Shown here piece by piece: positions 33,552 to 46,730 of a stretch of DNA of 64,000 nt. Position numbers and translations under genes: made by a program. A model generated the notes under the pieces. That model had not been told where the DNA came from. It saw nothing but the letters and a program-made list of their open reading frames with translations, and did not search any database. Every line of letters begins with the position of its first letter. The stretch's first letter is position 1. Origin of the DNA: Symsagittifera roscoffensis (Eukaryota; Xenacoelomorpha; Acoela; Convolutidae); contig NC_087065.1 in the NCBI RefSeq assembly GCF_963678635.1, positions 22,649,254 through 22,713,253 on the forward strand, in the 5' to 3' direction.

Positions 33552-34741
33552 CCCGGGTTGACGTCCTTAGAAGAAAATGCTTATCATACAAAGTTCATAC
33601 AAAAATAAAAAATTGTTTTAAAAATTTCGAATGAATACTTTTAAATCTCTTTGCCTCTTTTGAAGCTTTCTGGCCATTAGAGAAATGCTTTAAAATTTTC
33701 GATAAAAATGCTTATCATACAATTTTCATTTATGAAAATTATAAACAATCATTTTGTCATAGAAAAAATAAAATCTTCAAAAATCACCAAAAAAATGTCT
33801 GGGTAACTTTAAATAGATTTAGATAATTATAACTATGATAGAGGGAACTTTGACAATCAAAAACATAATGAAAAAAATGCCCGTCATACAATTTCATAGT
33901 ATGAAAAAAATGCTTATCATACAATTTCATAGCATGGAAAAAAGGGTTATCATACAATTTCATTTTATGAAAACTTGTTTATCATGATATTTTCATACAA
34001 TTTTGGGGATAGAAAGACTGATGAAAAGCTCAAAATTCCAGATGAAAAAAAAAACGGCTTATTGTTCCGACTTTCGATACGAAAGTAACGAATTATTTGT
34101 GCTCGGGGTGGGTTTTTTTTTCTTCAGACAAATTTCGACTTTTTAACTAGCCATTTTTGACGGAATTTTTTATATCATTCGAAAGGTATTGTTGTCCTGA
34201 GCTCAAATTTGAAAAGATATTTTACCTGTGATCATTTTTCGTAAAGTTATGGGGGTTTAAAGATTGCCATTTTGGCCAATTTGGGACAATTAACGCGCGA
34301 TTTATTTCGCGCTATTAACGCGTAAGCGGAGAGTTAATCCGTCTTAGAAATCGTTCCAAATTGGTTTAACCAAGCTTGTTTGCCAAAATTTATTTGTTAC
34401 AAGTAGCGAAATCTATCCTTTTTACTTTATATTCGCGATTCGCAGGAACTACAATTAATTAATTAATATGGCGTGTGGGGGATGATTTTTATAAAAATTT
34501 TCAAATTTTTGAAAAAAAAAATTTCATTTTGTTTTATTAATTTTAATTTTTTTAATGATATTACAGCTCCATAAACCTTAATGGGCAGTCCGAACATTCA
34601 GGGCTTCGCCCTGATACGAGCAGTCTTATTTTGCTATTTTCGTACACTTACTTTTGCTCTATGAAATTGTATGAAAGAGTATGATAAGCATTTTTTTTCT
34701 TTTATGAAAATTGTATGATAAGCATTTTTTGTCAACTCGGG
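33552..34741 (+). mobile_element. Palindrome-rich MITE (family C) in duplication unit 2
   Basis: Duplicate of 26228-27415 with the same CCCGGGTTGAC and GTCAACTCGGG ends, TA flanks, and nested family A element at about 34045-34625. Small differences (for example a diverged TTTTCTTTTATG in the right arm near 34698) show slight independent decay. Confidence 0.72.
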
Positions 34742-35739
34742 TAACTAGTAAAACTTGAACTACTATACTATTTCTTTTATTTCTTTGGCAATTGGAATTG
34801 CGGAGCAGCTTTGTTTTCGGTTGTGATATTGAAGTTATCAGCCTGCAGTAGAATCGATTGAGTGACATGTCATAATAAAGCTCTTTCAGTCATTTTCAAA
34901 TTAGGCTCTAAATTTTTCGATTGAGTTCAAGTTTAATTTCGAGCGAGATTAAATTGTGAGTAGTTTTAAAAATAGGCTCCTAATAATAGTCCTGTTCTTA
35001 GTTCTTATATTTCAAGCTAAACCGTGAAATTTAAAATTAGCTCCACTAAAACAATTACTCTCAAGTTTCTTTTAGCGCCTTCTTCAGAAAAAATTTTTTG
35101 AAAAAAAAAAACAAAAAAAATTACTGCCCAAAACTTGAGATTTCTAACGTATTTTTTAAATGTTTTAAAAATTTTTATTCATTTTTTGAGGAAAACTGCT
35201 GTAAAACACAACTAACTTACTATAAGTATCAAATATGATTACGTTTTAGGCTTTCGTTCCGATCTTGTAATTACACTGCGAAGAGACTGTTTTTTATCTT
35301 CATTATTGAGCTGAGAGTTTTCTGTGTTATTTGCACATCAACTGGTTATCCCTATTTGTAATATACAGCTCAAAATACAAGTTACCTCAAAAACAAATAA
35401 AATTGCTCGTAGCACAAAAATCGTGAGTGTAGAATAAACAATCATTTGAGAACATCAAAAAATGATTAAATTTCCAAAAACTGAGAAAAAATAACCTTTT
35501 TTTGTAGATTAATAACTAAATATGATCTCACACACAATATGTTAAATACGAAGTGATGTAATTAGCGTTTAGCATTGTATCAATAGTTCCAAGTAGCTTG
35601 CCTCAAGTCCAATTGAAAAAACTTCAAGCCTGCTTAAATCATTCTGCAAGCGTTAATAGAAACAATATATCGCAATATAACAACATTCTTTATCTTAAAT
35701 TGTACAAATTGGCCATTTGCAAGCTGTTTTAGTTGTACA

Positions 35740-36280
35740 AAAAATAGCAGATGAAATATCTTTTCATATTTGAGCTCAAGATTTTAGTTTTTTTGCTGGT
35801 ATCAAAAATTACATCAGAAAAATCCCAGGTTGTCTGAAGAAAAAAAAATACACCGAGCGCAAAATTTCAAGCTTTTTTGGATAAGTGTTGAAAAGTTTGT
35901 CTGCTTCTCAGAACAGAAAAAAACTTTGATTTTATAAAGCAAATAAAATGATCGAAAAATAACGAAAAACGAATATGCACCATTTTATCCCACAACACGC
36001 TATGTAAAATACAAAGGGATGCTTTAGGATGTCATATCATTTTAATAAGACCATATTGTTGGCCTCAATTCCATTTAAATTGATTTAATTTGCTGCTTAC
36101 GTGTGTTAGAAAAACGCAACATATCGCTCATTAGTGATCTCAAATTGGCAAAATAACAAATTTCCGACTCAATTGAACTCAAGACAACAGTATCTGGCAT
36201 ATGCATGGAATTTAGTAAATGACATGGCGTACCTTTTGAAAACTTCCTGCAAAACTTGCAAAAAATCTGCAAAAATATGC
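35740..36280 (-). repeat. Strongly diverged family A copy
   Basis: Minus-strand family A landmarks in order: AGATGAAATATCTTTTCATAT with TTTGAGCTCA, GAGCGCAAAATTTC, CCACAACACGCTATGTAAAAT, a GCTTACGTGTGTTAG remnant of the GCTTACGCGTTAATAG block, and CAAATTGGCAAAAT. It begins exactly at the end of duplication unit 2. Non-coding; the 65-codon open frame at 36075-36272 is within it. Confidence 0.4.
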
Positions 36281-36950
36281 ATTCTGTTGGGTGCTTCGAA
36301 ACTGCCCTAATCGAGATGTACGCGTTAGTTGTCTGCGATTTTTACTAATTTGAAAAATATAAATTACAGCGCTACCTGGGCCGAATTGCGCAAATAATAA
36401 TGTAACCCAAATTGATGATCAAGTAAAGTCTGTTTTTTGATCCGCTTAGCATTTTTGATCGAACTAAGTCACGAACTGCTTGAACAGGGTTTAATCAACG
36501 GTAGACTAGAGTTGCAGGTTGCTGTAAAAGTATGCAAGAGTGTTCCGAATAACATGTTAAGTAGAAAACATCAAAATTGAGAGAAAAAGTGAGGAAAAAT
36601 CAAAAAAGAAGTCCAATTTTTTCAAAAACACTGGGACATTAAATTCGAATTAAAAGTCAGTTTATTTATTGAACAATTCTCCTAATGTAGGTTTTTTATT
36701 TTGCTTCTTGTCTTTTCTAAAGAAAACTTAAAAAATTTTAGCAAATTTTGCAAATTGCCGATATAAAATTAATTTTTACCCAGAAAACGAAGTTTTAAAA
36801 AAAGATCTTTCATATTTTTACAGGTTCCTTCGCTCGCTTGCTAAATCTAAGATATATCGATGAAATGGATCATCAATGTAAGCTATTATTTATACATACA
36901 CAATTTTTGGCAACCAAAATAACCAACGAATGTTCCCGGAAAGAAAAATA

Positions 36951-37290
36951 TCACAATGATTTTATCATTTCTTTAGACAAGATTTTTTGTCCCATCGTAT
37001 ACTTTATGAAAACATAAACTATACGCAACTGATATCGTAGGTCAAAGTCAATCATTAACCAGAAAGATTTAATGAACCCATCGAACTTGAAAACAAGTCC
37101 TCTGAACATGCTAATGCTGAAATTTAGCAGGGCCAATTTTCAAAGTGTAAAGTTAACAAGATAGCCGGTTGCTGTGCAATTAGCATGGAAGGTTTCGACC
37201 ACGTCCATTAAAAACATTAGCAGGCCAAACGGAGTATTTTGTGAACGATTGTAAGTGGATTCTAAAACAAGGACACTCTTTTTGTTGTTA
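36951..37290 (-). pseudogene. Coding-like minus-strand stretch, unassigned
   Basis: One reading frame carries NTPFGLLMFLMDVVETFHAN and CTATGYLVNFTL, then a stop, and continues in the same frame with LLNFSISMFRGLVFKFDGFI and KSFWLMIDFDLRYQLRIVYV. It is hydrophobic with aromatic residues, so it might derive from a membrane protein. A TTTTAG acceptor precedes it (about 37265). With an in-frame stop and no known motif it is either a decayed exon or chance. Confidence 0.2.
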
Positions 37291-37960
37291 TTTTGTTCTT
37301 TCGTTTTCTTTGATCGAGAGAAAAAAAGAACAGTTTTTTTTTCCAAACTAGTGACGTCTTTTGCTCATATTGTAATAAGATAACTGTAAAAACGTGCAGA
37401 AAGTTTTAAACTTGGGAATAGTTGACAACAGTTTCCCAAAAAATTATTAACAAGCAATAATTGAACTAATTTAGAAAACAAAATTTGTTGCACAATAAGT
37501 TTTAGATTTGTTAATTGAAAGTTTAGTTTAATTAGCCTAAACAACCAAACTAAACAACACAAATTAGCCTAAAGAACACAAAAGTTAGTTGTATTGCTTT
37601 TCTCCGTGGAATTTGGTCTAGAACTCGAAAAGCCCAAACAATTTTTTCACAAGACTGCGACAAAATTTTTTATTTTTAATTTTGGTATAGTTTTTTTTGC
37701 AAGAACAAGCCAGCAAGCGGCTTTTTCTAATGCTGATTAGATGTAAATTTCTCCTTTAATTTGAACTATGTTTCGACCATGTTTCGATCAGTGCAATTTG
37801 AATAGTGATTTCAACTATGAGAAATTTTGTTGAGTTGGCGTCACTGCGTTCGGCTGGTTTGATTAAACTGAAAATCAAATACTCCAAAAACGCTTGCAAA
37901 AGTGTTTACGAAATCATATTGACAACAACCTACGCATTGAACGTAATTCTGATTTTAGTG

Positions 37961-39043
37961 CCCGGGTGACCAAAAATGCTTGCCATACTATTTCATTTAT
38001 GAAAAAATTGCTTATCATACTATTTCATACAATTTCATAGACAAAAAAATACTATGAAAATAGCATGATAAGCAATTTTTCCATTCTATGAAATTTTATG
38101 ATCGGTTTTTTTTCATACTATGAAATTGTATGACAAGCATTTTTTCCATAAAAGAAAATACCAAAAAATATTTCCTTTGAAACTTTGTGTTTCATCCGAA
38201 ATACTAATTCTGGTCTTTTTGTCATAAGAAAACCCAGAGTGTAACTGGCAATTACCACGCAGATAAACTGCTTTTGTTGATTTTTGCCAACTACGTTAAT
38301 TTTTACATTTTCATATGGAATCATATACCAAAAAGGTAATTTTTTGTATATGGCTAGATAATTTTTGATTGGAAAATTTTGGTAGTTGAGAAAAAAGGCC
38401 TATTTTTTTACAAATTTATTTTTATCCTAGCAAATGAAATAAAAATAATAATCGTGTTGACAAAAAAAACACTTTTCGTGATTTTTGGATTTTTTGGGTG
38501 AAAAATTCATTCTGGACTACGTTATAAACACAAAAAGTCAAATTTTGCATGCAAATTTTTTTTTCGCAAAAATTTGTATTTGAGCACAAAAGCAAGTTTG
38601 CAACCAAAAAAGGGATTAAAAATTTTTTACCGCAAATTTATGTTTTTGCTTATGAAAAAATGCATGCATGCAAGTTTCATATATAAAAACTATATGATAA
38701 ACATTTTTTTGACCAAAATTAAAATCATGTTTTTGAGAGTCAAAATGACTTTTTCAATAAATGTTTTTTTGAACTCATGTAAACTCATCCAGAAACATCG
38801 TGAAATTAATTTTGAAGATTTTATTTTTTCAATAGCAAAACGCTTACCATACAATTTTTATATTTGAAAATATTATGATAAGCATTTTTTTGACCAAAAT
38901 TAAAATCATGTTTTTTTTGAGCAGAAAGATTCAAAAGATGGAAATAGAACAGAAGTGTTTCTCTAAAAACGTTCAATACAGCTTTTAATTTTTGTATAAA
39001 AATTGTATGATAAGCATTTTTCTTTTATGGACGTCAACCCGGG
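37961..39043 (+). mobile_element. Palindrome-rich MITE (family C), copy 3
   Basis: Left end CCCGGGTGACC, right end GGACGTCAACCCGGG, flanked by TG on both sides (37959-37960 and 39044-39045). Inside, ATGCTTGCCATACTATTTCA and its complements are tiled at both ends (37.97-38.15 and 38.64-39.02 kb), around about 450 bp of unrelated AT-rich DNA. It lacks family A. Non-coding. Confidence 0.72.
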
Positions 39044-39537
39044 TGGTAATACAGTGTGGAAGAGTGATTAAACATACGGCACAATTTGTAAACAAATACT
39101 GAAGAACAGAAAAGAAAATCGGCAGGCAAATTTCTCAGCTTGAGTTTGGGTCTCAGTGGTTTTTTGAATTTTATTCTCTCAAAAAATTTTTTGCAAACTC
39201 AAAATTTAGCAGTATTTTGAAAAAAAAACGATCATTTTTTGTGTGCAAATTCACTTGATTAAAGTCCATTATGCGGCTATGAAAAACGTTTAAGATAAGT
39301 TTTTCATCTTGGCAATTTATAACATTATAAAAAACAAAAACCGATGTTGCTTTTTTTTGAAAAAAAGCTAGTCACTTTGTATTGCTAGCATTTTCCATGG
39401 CAAACTGTTTGTTATTTTTTTTGATTATGTTGCCTAATTGCAAACCCATTTTAAATTAAAATCAGTTGTCTTAAAATGAAAACTAATTTTGCTTGCAATT
39501 ATTTTTATGAATAAATTAAACCAAAATTTGGAATCAA

Positions 39538-40834
39538 GACTGCTCGTATCAGGTCAAGTCCTTGAACTATCCGAGCGCCCTTAAGCTCCGAAGAAAAAGA
39601 AACCTTTTGAAAACTTTTGACACTGATGAAATGAAAAAAATGCTTGTATATCAGGGCTTCAAATTAACACAACCGATTAGCTTATCTCAATTTAAATTGG
39701 AACCGTTTTGTAGTTGAGAATAACTTTCCACTTTTAAGTAAATCGCGTTACGCTTTCAGAATTGTAAAGAAAATCTTAACAGCGCGCATGTCCAAATCGA
39801 TGGTTTTCAAACCCATTAAAAAATGATTGAAGCTAAAATAATCTTTTGACATTTTAACTCAAGGAGGCGATATCAACAATGGAATTTAAATGGCTTTGGC
39901 AGAAATCAGTTTTTTTTATCGCCGAAATTTGACTGAATAAAAATCAGTTTGAAAACAAATATTCCGCATTTCTTCGAAAGTGGGACCAAAAAAGGATTTT
40001 TTTCTCGAATTTTTTCTTACCACACGCCATGAAACGTACAAAACGATAAAATTAGCGCTTAGTGACGTCTCAAAAACTTAACATAGCATGCCTCGAAACA
40101 AAATTCAATGGCTTCTGAAACAGAATTATTCGCCGCTTATGCGTTCAAAGAACGAAAATATTTTGCGCTTTAATTGTTTCAAATTAGCCAAATTAGGAAA
40201 AATATCAATGAATTATTTTGGAAGGTGAAGTATATTTTTAAATAGGAGCTTAAAGCGTCATTTAATTTCAGACAGTATTAAAATTTCTTTTCAATAAAAT
40301 CAAGTTAAGAGTCAAACGTTGCTGAATGAAAGCAACTGTTCCATCCTTGCTTCGAAAATTGGAATAAAATTAAAAATAATTACACCTTTATAGATTTTGT
40401 GAGTTCAGCATAAAATAAACTTTTGCTGTTTAGCAGTAACAAAACTTTGGTGTGCCTAGAAAACATAAAATATTGCAAGTACTAGTTGAAACAGAGTAAA
40501 ACCATTTTAATTGTATAATTTGCGCTACACAAGCTGGTCACTGCTAACATAAATTTTTTAACATAGACTTAACTGTAGTTATTCCGCAAGATTTTATTTG
40601 CCTAAACTATATATGGTTGGTGATAAACAATAAGCGGAAGAGTAGTTTGCCTTGAAAATCGCTCCAAATCAATTGAATGAAGCTTGTTTGTCATAATTGA
40701 TATGTTACTAGAGGCAAAATTTATCATCTTGTACTTTATCTGGCGTGTGTGGAGTTGATTTTCTCAAAAAATATATAAAGTTTTGTTTTACTTTTTCATT
40801 AATTTTAAGTTTTTCATGTTATTACTGTTCCATA
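39538..40834. repeat. Family A relics in both orientations
   Basis: 39538-39600 shows the family A end inverted (AAGACTGCTCGTATCAGG, then a decayed hairpin). TTACCACACGCCATGAAAC near 40018 and CAAATTAGCC near 40188 continue that minus-strand copy. At about 40560-40834 a plus-strand copy runs TAAGCGGAAGAG, GAAGCTTGTTTGTCATAATT, CTGGCGTGTGTGGAG, ATTACTGTTCCATA, where the LTR element interrupts it. Its last part resumes at 45708-45780. No genes. Confidence 0.5.
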
Positions 40835-40837
40835 TAC

Positions 40838-41227
40838 TGAGTTATGACCTCTGGCCTGTACTCATAGAGTAACTTCAGATAAAGTACACCGTCTGTTCGT
40901 CACGGTATCTTATTTTTGGCCGGATAGATTCGTGCAACTTCTTAGTCTAATACCAAACTTAATCCTACTCTTATATATCCTAGTCTCAATAGATCTAGTG
41001 TATACTGGTTTTCGCGAGTTAGTTCTGGGAGTTTGTCCAAGAGGAGAACAACTGTTTTCTAAGGTTTATTCAAATTGTTCTAGCGCTGAAGCTACGAGTA
41101 GTTTCAGCACTTACAAATCAGTGTCAATGTTAGAGATGGAATATGATTGGTTAGTTAGTAATATTTTATATAAGTAATTTATCAAAAACATAATTGGTTT
41201 ATGAATACTAGTTTAGAACTGATTCCA
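40838..41227 (+). repeat. LTR 1 of the fossil LTR element
   Basis: 390 bp, TG...CA bounded, with the shared blocks TCGTGCAACTTCTTAG, TTTTCGCGAGTTAG and CTACGAGTAGTTTCAGCAC. The 8-bp step TACGAGTAG is partly palindromic. Confidence 0.6.
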
Positions 41228-43318
41228 CCCATCCGGGGCTTAGAGAATTTTTAATTTTTTAGTTGTTTATTCTTGTGAAGGACGGTTGATGTAGTTTTCT
41301 CTAGAATTTGTGAGCAGTGACTTCTTGGAGAGAGGAGAGATGTAGTTGTTTGTTTAGATGGAAGAAGACTGTTTGGTTCGTGTTTCAAGATGGGTCTCGC
41401 TGATCGTGGGTAAACTTGGGTGATTGTGTCAAAACTTCTGATCAATTCACCGAGTTATCAATTTCATTAACTCTAGAGCGAGACTACGTGCAGGGTGAAG
41501 CTTGAATTTTCCGTGTGAATTGCCAAGTGACTAGGATCGGTATGCGAAATCATTATCGAGATGGCCATTGGTCTGGTTCAATGGGTTTCTATTGCTGCGA
41601 TGTTGAGTCCAGACTTAAAATCTTTTGAGGGTAGTGGCTTTGGCAGCAAACCAAATAGATTTGCCATTCCAGAGTTGGAATGTAGTCGGATTGTCATCTC
41701 CTTTGCTGCTTGTTCCTTGGGCTCTAAAAAATTTTACATACTGCTTTTATATATTTACATCTTGCTAGTTAAGTTTTAGTTATGAATTTAAATTAACTGT
41801 TGTCGTAAAAGCGTTTTTTTAGTTTGGTTATTTTAAAAAGTCGCTCATCTTAGGTCAACGATCGGCAAAAATAGAGTGTGGTTGAAGGGCGATGGGTTAT
41901 GCCGGCTATAGAGCATTCTCAGGAAGTCCCTCTGGTAGGTACCTCTATTTTATGTCTCTTTGTGCAGAGTCTCTTTATAAGATCAACTTTTTATTACTTT
42001 TTCATTACGTGTTTTTTTCTTTTTTGTTTCGGTTGTGTCCGTTTCTCAAAAGTAGAATCATTTGTTTTGGGTTTGTCTTTTGACTTTTTTGTGTTTTATT
42101 TGGGCCTAATAAAACTTGAAATTGGCTTTCAAAAAAATAATTTATCTGGGTTTAATCCGGTTTGGGTACCGTTGGTTTTTCTTTATTAGTCATGCTATTA
42201 GTTTGTGGTATTGTGACGTTTGTGGTTTTGTGACGTTAGTAAGCTGCGTTGGTGATTATAATTTACTATATAATTCCTTCCAACCGGGTTAAGAAAAAGT
42301 TTGAAATGTGTGAAAACTGGTTAGATTTGTTATCAGTGTAAGTTAAAACTTAAAATTCATTATTTAAACCTATCTCCGTGGGCGAGCTGTGCGATTGTGG
42401 AAAGAGTTCATGGGCGAGTGAATTATTCAAATCTTATAAAAGAAGCGACATATAAAAAGGTTAGTACTTGTCTGAAATTATCTGCGATTTTTCATGAATT
42501 TACTACATTAAAATATTAACTTTACTGCTTTTTGCGATTGAACTTATTATTTACTGCTTGGTAAAGAAAAATTTTTTGCATTGAGGATTACTTATTATTT
42601 TAATGCTTTTTGGGGGTGATTTTTACTGCTTTTCAATAATACTGCTATTTGTTAATACGAGTTTTTAAGAATTTGGAGAAAGAGTTTTCACTTTCTTATT
42701 TGTTTTTGTTTGATTTAGATGATGTTAGTTTGGTGTGATTTGCTAGTATTTTTCAGTGATGAAGCTGGGATAAAGAGCTGATGAGCATAAACTATTGAAA
42801 CTAACAATTTTTTATAATAATAACTAATTTTTGTATTTTTATTCAATAAATTATTTTTTTTCAAAATTTTTTTTTACTGCAGATGTTTTGAGGGAACGAC
42901 CTGTGTTGTTTTTATCAGTCGTTTTTGTATAAATGGTAACTTTAGCACCATTAAAGTTACTGAAGGATTTCTTCAAAATTCAAGTCAGTAAATGAAAATT
43001 TAAATTTACTGCTGAAAGGATTCTAAATACATATGTTTGTTCCGGTTTCCGTCATACTATCATGAAATGAATCGGTAGATTTCTTCCAAATCGCAGATCG
43101 TTTCTTGTCCTTAGTCCTCTCGCATTACATAGTATTACTCGTATTGTTTGGAAAATTGGCAGTGATTTATTGAGTTTTTGAGTCGGGGAGACATTTCTAG
43201 TAAATTGTCTGTTTCATCTAACATATTTGCTATTTTTGCAATTGTCTAACACTAAAATCTATTTTTTTCTAAATCTAAGTTAGTTAAGGTCTTGTTCGAT
43301 ACTTTTGGTCGCATCAGA

Positions 43319-43699
43319 TGAGTTAAGTCCTTATTTGGATATACTCATAGAGTAATTTCAGATGAGGTTTACCGTCTGCTCGTCACGCTATCTTATTTTC
43401 GGCCGGATATATTCGTGCAACTTTTTAGTCTAATACCGATCTTAATCTTACTCTTATATCTCTTAGTCTCAAAAGATCTAGAGTATACTGGTTTGTTACG
43501 AGTTGGTCTTTTGGAAAAGGCAACTAAGCAGTTAGTTAAATTCAGAATGCTCTGGTGCTGAAACTACAAGTAATTTCAGCACTTACAAATAAAAGGGTTG
43601 TTAGTTTGATGAAGTATGATTGGCTAGTCTTTAAAATCTTATAGGGATAAAATATCTAATTTATAACCAATAATTATATATAGTTTGGATCAGGTTCCA
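43319..43699 (+). repeat. LTR 2 (middle) of the fossil LTR element
   Basis: 381 bp; clearly the most diverged of the three, but retains TCGTGCAACTTTTTAG and TAATTTCAGCACTTACAAAT. Confidence 0.6.
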
Positions 43700-45317
43700 C
43701 CCATCCGGGGTTTACAGAGTTTTTGTTTGTTTTCAATTATTGAATCTTTCAAGTCTTGAAGTTCCTGTATTGTGTTTGTTTCTGATTCTGAGACTGCGTT
43801 TCGTCTTTTTGAAAAGCTTCTTTTGATGATTTTTTTTGTTTTGTTATAATTGTTTCCTCTTTGTTATAATTTTTTCCTCTTTGTCTTTTGACCTAATATA
43901 TCCTATTGCTTGTCTCTGTGGTGTGATTTAAGATCGTATTTATTGTTTTTAGTTAAACAATTATGTCATTTGATTGTTTGTTTACTGCCTAGATTATCTC
44001 TTGACATAAGGTTTAGGATGATGGATGCAATACTTAGGTGTTAGAGTTTTTATTTTCCTAAACTGTTAGTTCGCACGATTTTTTGTGGTTATCCTAACCT
44101 GGGGCATAGATTGTTGTGGTTGACGGGTTGGAGAGAGAGTATATCAATCCGTGCGAATGATTTTTTGCTTTCTCGTGGCTAGGTTTTAATTTATAAATAA
44201 CCTACTTAATATTACCTAGATGTTGTGATTCGTGACCAAGGCTTGGAAATCAATTCACAAGGTTCAGTTATAATTGGAACACAGGTAGATCGTTAGATAC
44301 TATTTTATGGCTTACTAATTGCTTAAGGTTTTAGCCTGGGTCATCTAAGAGGAAAGGCTCAAGTGAAGGAGGAGTAACCGAAGTTCATCACTGGCTATCC
44401 TAATTAGATTGTTTCTTCTTCAAAAAAATCTATTAGTTTTGGGTCGTTTATGAGGGTAGGGGAGTGAACCGTCGTTTGAAGTCGTTAGACTGTTTTTTTA
44501 AAATTGTGAGATTGGGAGAACAAAATTGTTCTGATTTGATCCAAGGAAAGGTTTGATGATCAGTAAATAAATAAGATAACTCAAGTTTTAAGTGAAATTG
44601 AAGATCTAAGGAAATTTTTGATGAGCTGTTTGTAAAAAAAATTAATTTATGAAAAAGCAAGGATAAAACTTGATAAATTTTTATGTAAAAGTTCAAGTTT
44701 AAGAAAATTTAAAAATTAATGTCTTGATGATATTAGTTTTTTTTTTGAATTTATGCTGTTTTGTTTCAGGTGATGAAGTTGAGATGAGAAAAATCATGTG
44801 TGTTGTTTCGTGAATTTAACAATGAGTTTTAGTACTAACTACTTTTTGTATTTTTTATTCAATAAATTATTTGTTCAAAAGTTTGATTTACAGCAGAGTT
44901 TGAGAGAAACGACTTTTCGCTAACAGTCACTATTGTTTAAATAATAGATTTAAAATCAAATGAGTTGTCGATGAATTATTATTCAGATAATTTTCATGTC
45001 AATAAATGAAATTCTAAACTTGCTGCATAAATTATTCTAAATACAAAAATTTGTTCAGGTTTCCGTCGTACTATCATGCAGTAGATTGGTCCTTTTCCTG
45101 ATCGTTGTTCACGCCTTGATCTTGGTCTTCTTGCAATACCTGGTGTTTCTAGTATTGTTTGGAAAATTGGCGTAGATTTAGTGAGACGTAGAGACATTTC
45201 TATTAAATTGTCTATTTCATCTAACATTTTTGCAATTTCGTAATTGTCTAATTTTAAGTTTGTTTGTCTAATTTTAAGTTATTTAAGGTCTTCTTTGAGT
45301 CTTTTGGTCGCACTAGA

Positions 45318-45707
45318 TGAGTTATGGCCTTTGGCCTGTACTCATAGAAAAACTTCAGATATGGTACACTGTCTGTTCGTCACGTTATCTTTTTTTCGGC
45401 CGGATAGATTCGTGCAACTTCTTAGGTTGATACCAATCTTAATCTTACTCTCATATCTCCTAGTCTCAATAGATCGAGTAAATACTGGTTTTCGCGAGTT
45501 AGTTCTTGGAGTTAATCCAGAAGGAGAACAACTGTATTCTAAGGTTTATTCAAATTGTTCTAGCGCTGAAGCTACGAGTAGTTTCAGCACTTACAAATCA
45601 GTGTCAATGTTAGAGATGGAATATGATTGGTTAGTTAGTAATATTTTATAGAGGTAATTTATCAATAATACAATTAGTTTATAAATACTAGTTTAGAATT
45701 GTTTTCA
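45318..45707 (+). repeat. LTR 3 of the fossil LTR element
   Basis: 390 bp, close to LTR 1 over its whole length, including a long shared segment around GCGCTGAAGCTACGAGTAG. It is followed directly by family A sequence (AGGCAGTCAGAACATTCAGG). Confidence 0.62.
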
Positions 45708-45789
45708 ACACTTTAAAAGGCAGTCAGAACATTCAGGGTTTCGGATTCATACGAGCAGACCTGCATAAATTTAAGTCTGAATTTACGAA

Positions 45790-46730
45790 ATAGGCAACAA
45801 ATAATTGAGGTATATTTTCATATACCAGTTAAGTAACAAGTTCTGCATCAGGAATGCTATACGGGTTATTCAACCTTCTAGTAGCATCCTTCCAGGCCAC
45901 CCCTTAAAAGTGAAAGTGCCTGAAAAAGAAAATTGCTGATAGTAAAACAGAGAAAACAACCTTTCACAATCGCAAACATAAGGCTTGCATAAGTTTTTTA
46001 AAAATACTTGAACTATTCAGTCATAGAAATATGGTCTGGTTATCGGTCAAATTCTATAAGTTTTCTTATCTTTAATTGAAACAAAGTTTTTATCTGTGTT
46101 TTTAAACAGCATGCAAAAATTTTCATTTTTGCTCTAGTTTTACTTGCAGTCTTGAGTCTCTCCAAATACACAAAATTTAAATGTGACTCTTTCTTAGTTG
46201 TCTCAATAATTCATAAAAAATTTGAGTTATTTCAATGCATTTTTCCCAAATCTCAAAAATAAATCTCTTTTGTCTTTTTTCTCCCATGTCTGATAAGGAC
46301 CCATGGTCAATATGAAAATTGCATTTCTTGTGCATGGATTTTTTTAACTTAAATCTTCAAAGGACAACTTAGTTCTTACAGTTTTTGCGAACGATTCCAA
46401 GCACTCGCTTTTGGAAGCCTAGTTTTCGTAATTACCAAAATATTCGCAAAATGGTTACAACCTCTTTCGTAATTAACCATTTATCCCGCACATGCAATTC
46501 TGATCTTCTTAGACTGATTTGTTATCACAATTTGAACTAAATTGAAAACTATGATTTTTTCAGGCAACGGGTTTATTCATTCGTGAAGCAAGTCATTTGG
46601 GCTGTTAGCCATCCCACCCACTCGAACATCCCACCCACCCCCCCCCCCCCCCCCTCGAACATTTCAAATTTGCCATTTTCTCAATTGTTCTACGTTTTAT
46701 TATGGCTGAACGCGTGATGTTACGAATTAA
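45790..46730. other. Intergenic sequence, nothing assigned
   Basis: No exon I can defend. A C-run (46638-46660) sits in a CCCACCC-rich patch, and imperfect TCGAACAT repeats flank it. The region leads into the TATA box of the Cys-rich gene. Confidence 0.4.

Larger units (their letters stand above)
28404..35731. repeat. Unit 2 of the 7.33-kb tandem duplication
   Basis: Second copy in direct orientation; similarity ends at GCAAGCTGTTTTA (35720-35732), where unit 1 runs straight into unit 2. No boundary repeat or target duplication is visible, so unequal exchange or replication slippage is more likely than transposition. The segment between the secreted-protein exons is conserved as faithfully as non-coding DNA, so conservation says nothing here about selection. 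Confidence 0.95.
40838..45707 (+). mobile_element. Fossil non-autonomous LTR element with three LTRs
   Basis: Three direct repeats of 380-390 bp start TGAGTTA and end in TTCCA/TTTCA: 40838-41227, 43319-43699 and 45318-45707. The first and third have equal length and are most alike. Two internal parts (41228-43318 and 43700-45317) share their right-hand 500 bp. Both open with CCCATCCGGGG, a candidate primer-binding region. No gag or pol similarity is visible, so it resembles a TRIM/LARD-type derivative, broken and moderately old. The LTR-internal-LTR-internal-LTR layout is the usual product of recombination between copies. It sits inside a family A repeat, whose halves lie at about 40560-40834 and 45708-45780. 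Confidence 0.65.

Noticed and set aside
41878-42189. 103-codon frame rich in Phe/Leu inside the fossil LTR element
   Set aside because: T-rich DNA read in one frame. No gag or pol motif; no coding claim is made for this element.
45845-45935. Short minus-strand terminal exon candidate (TFTFKGWPGRMLLEG then stop)
   Set aside because: It has a fine polypyrimidine tract and CAG acceptor, but only 15 codons, no partner exon and an equally open alternative frame.
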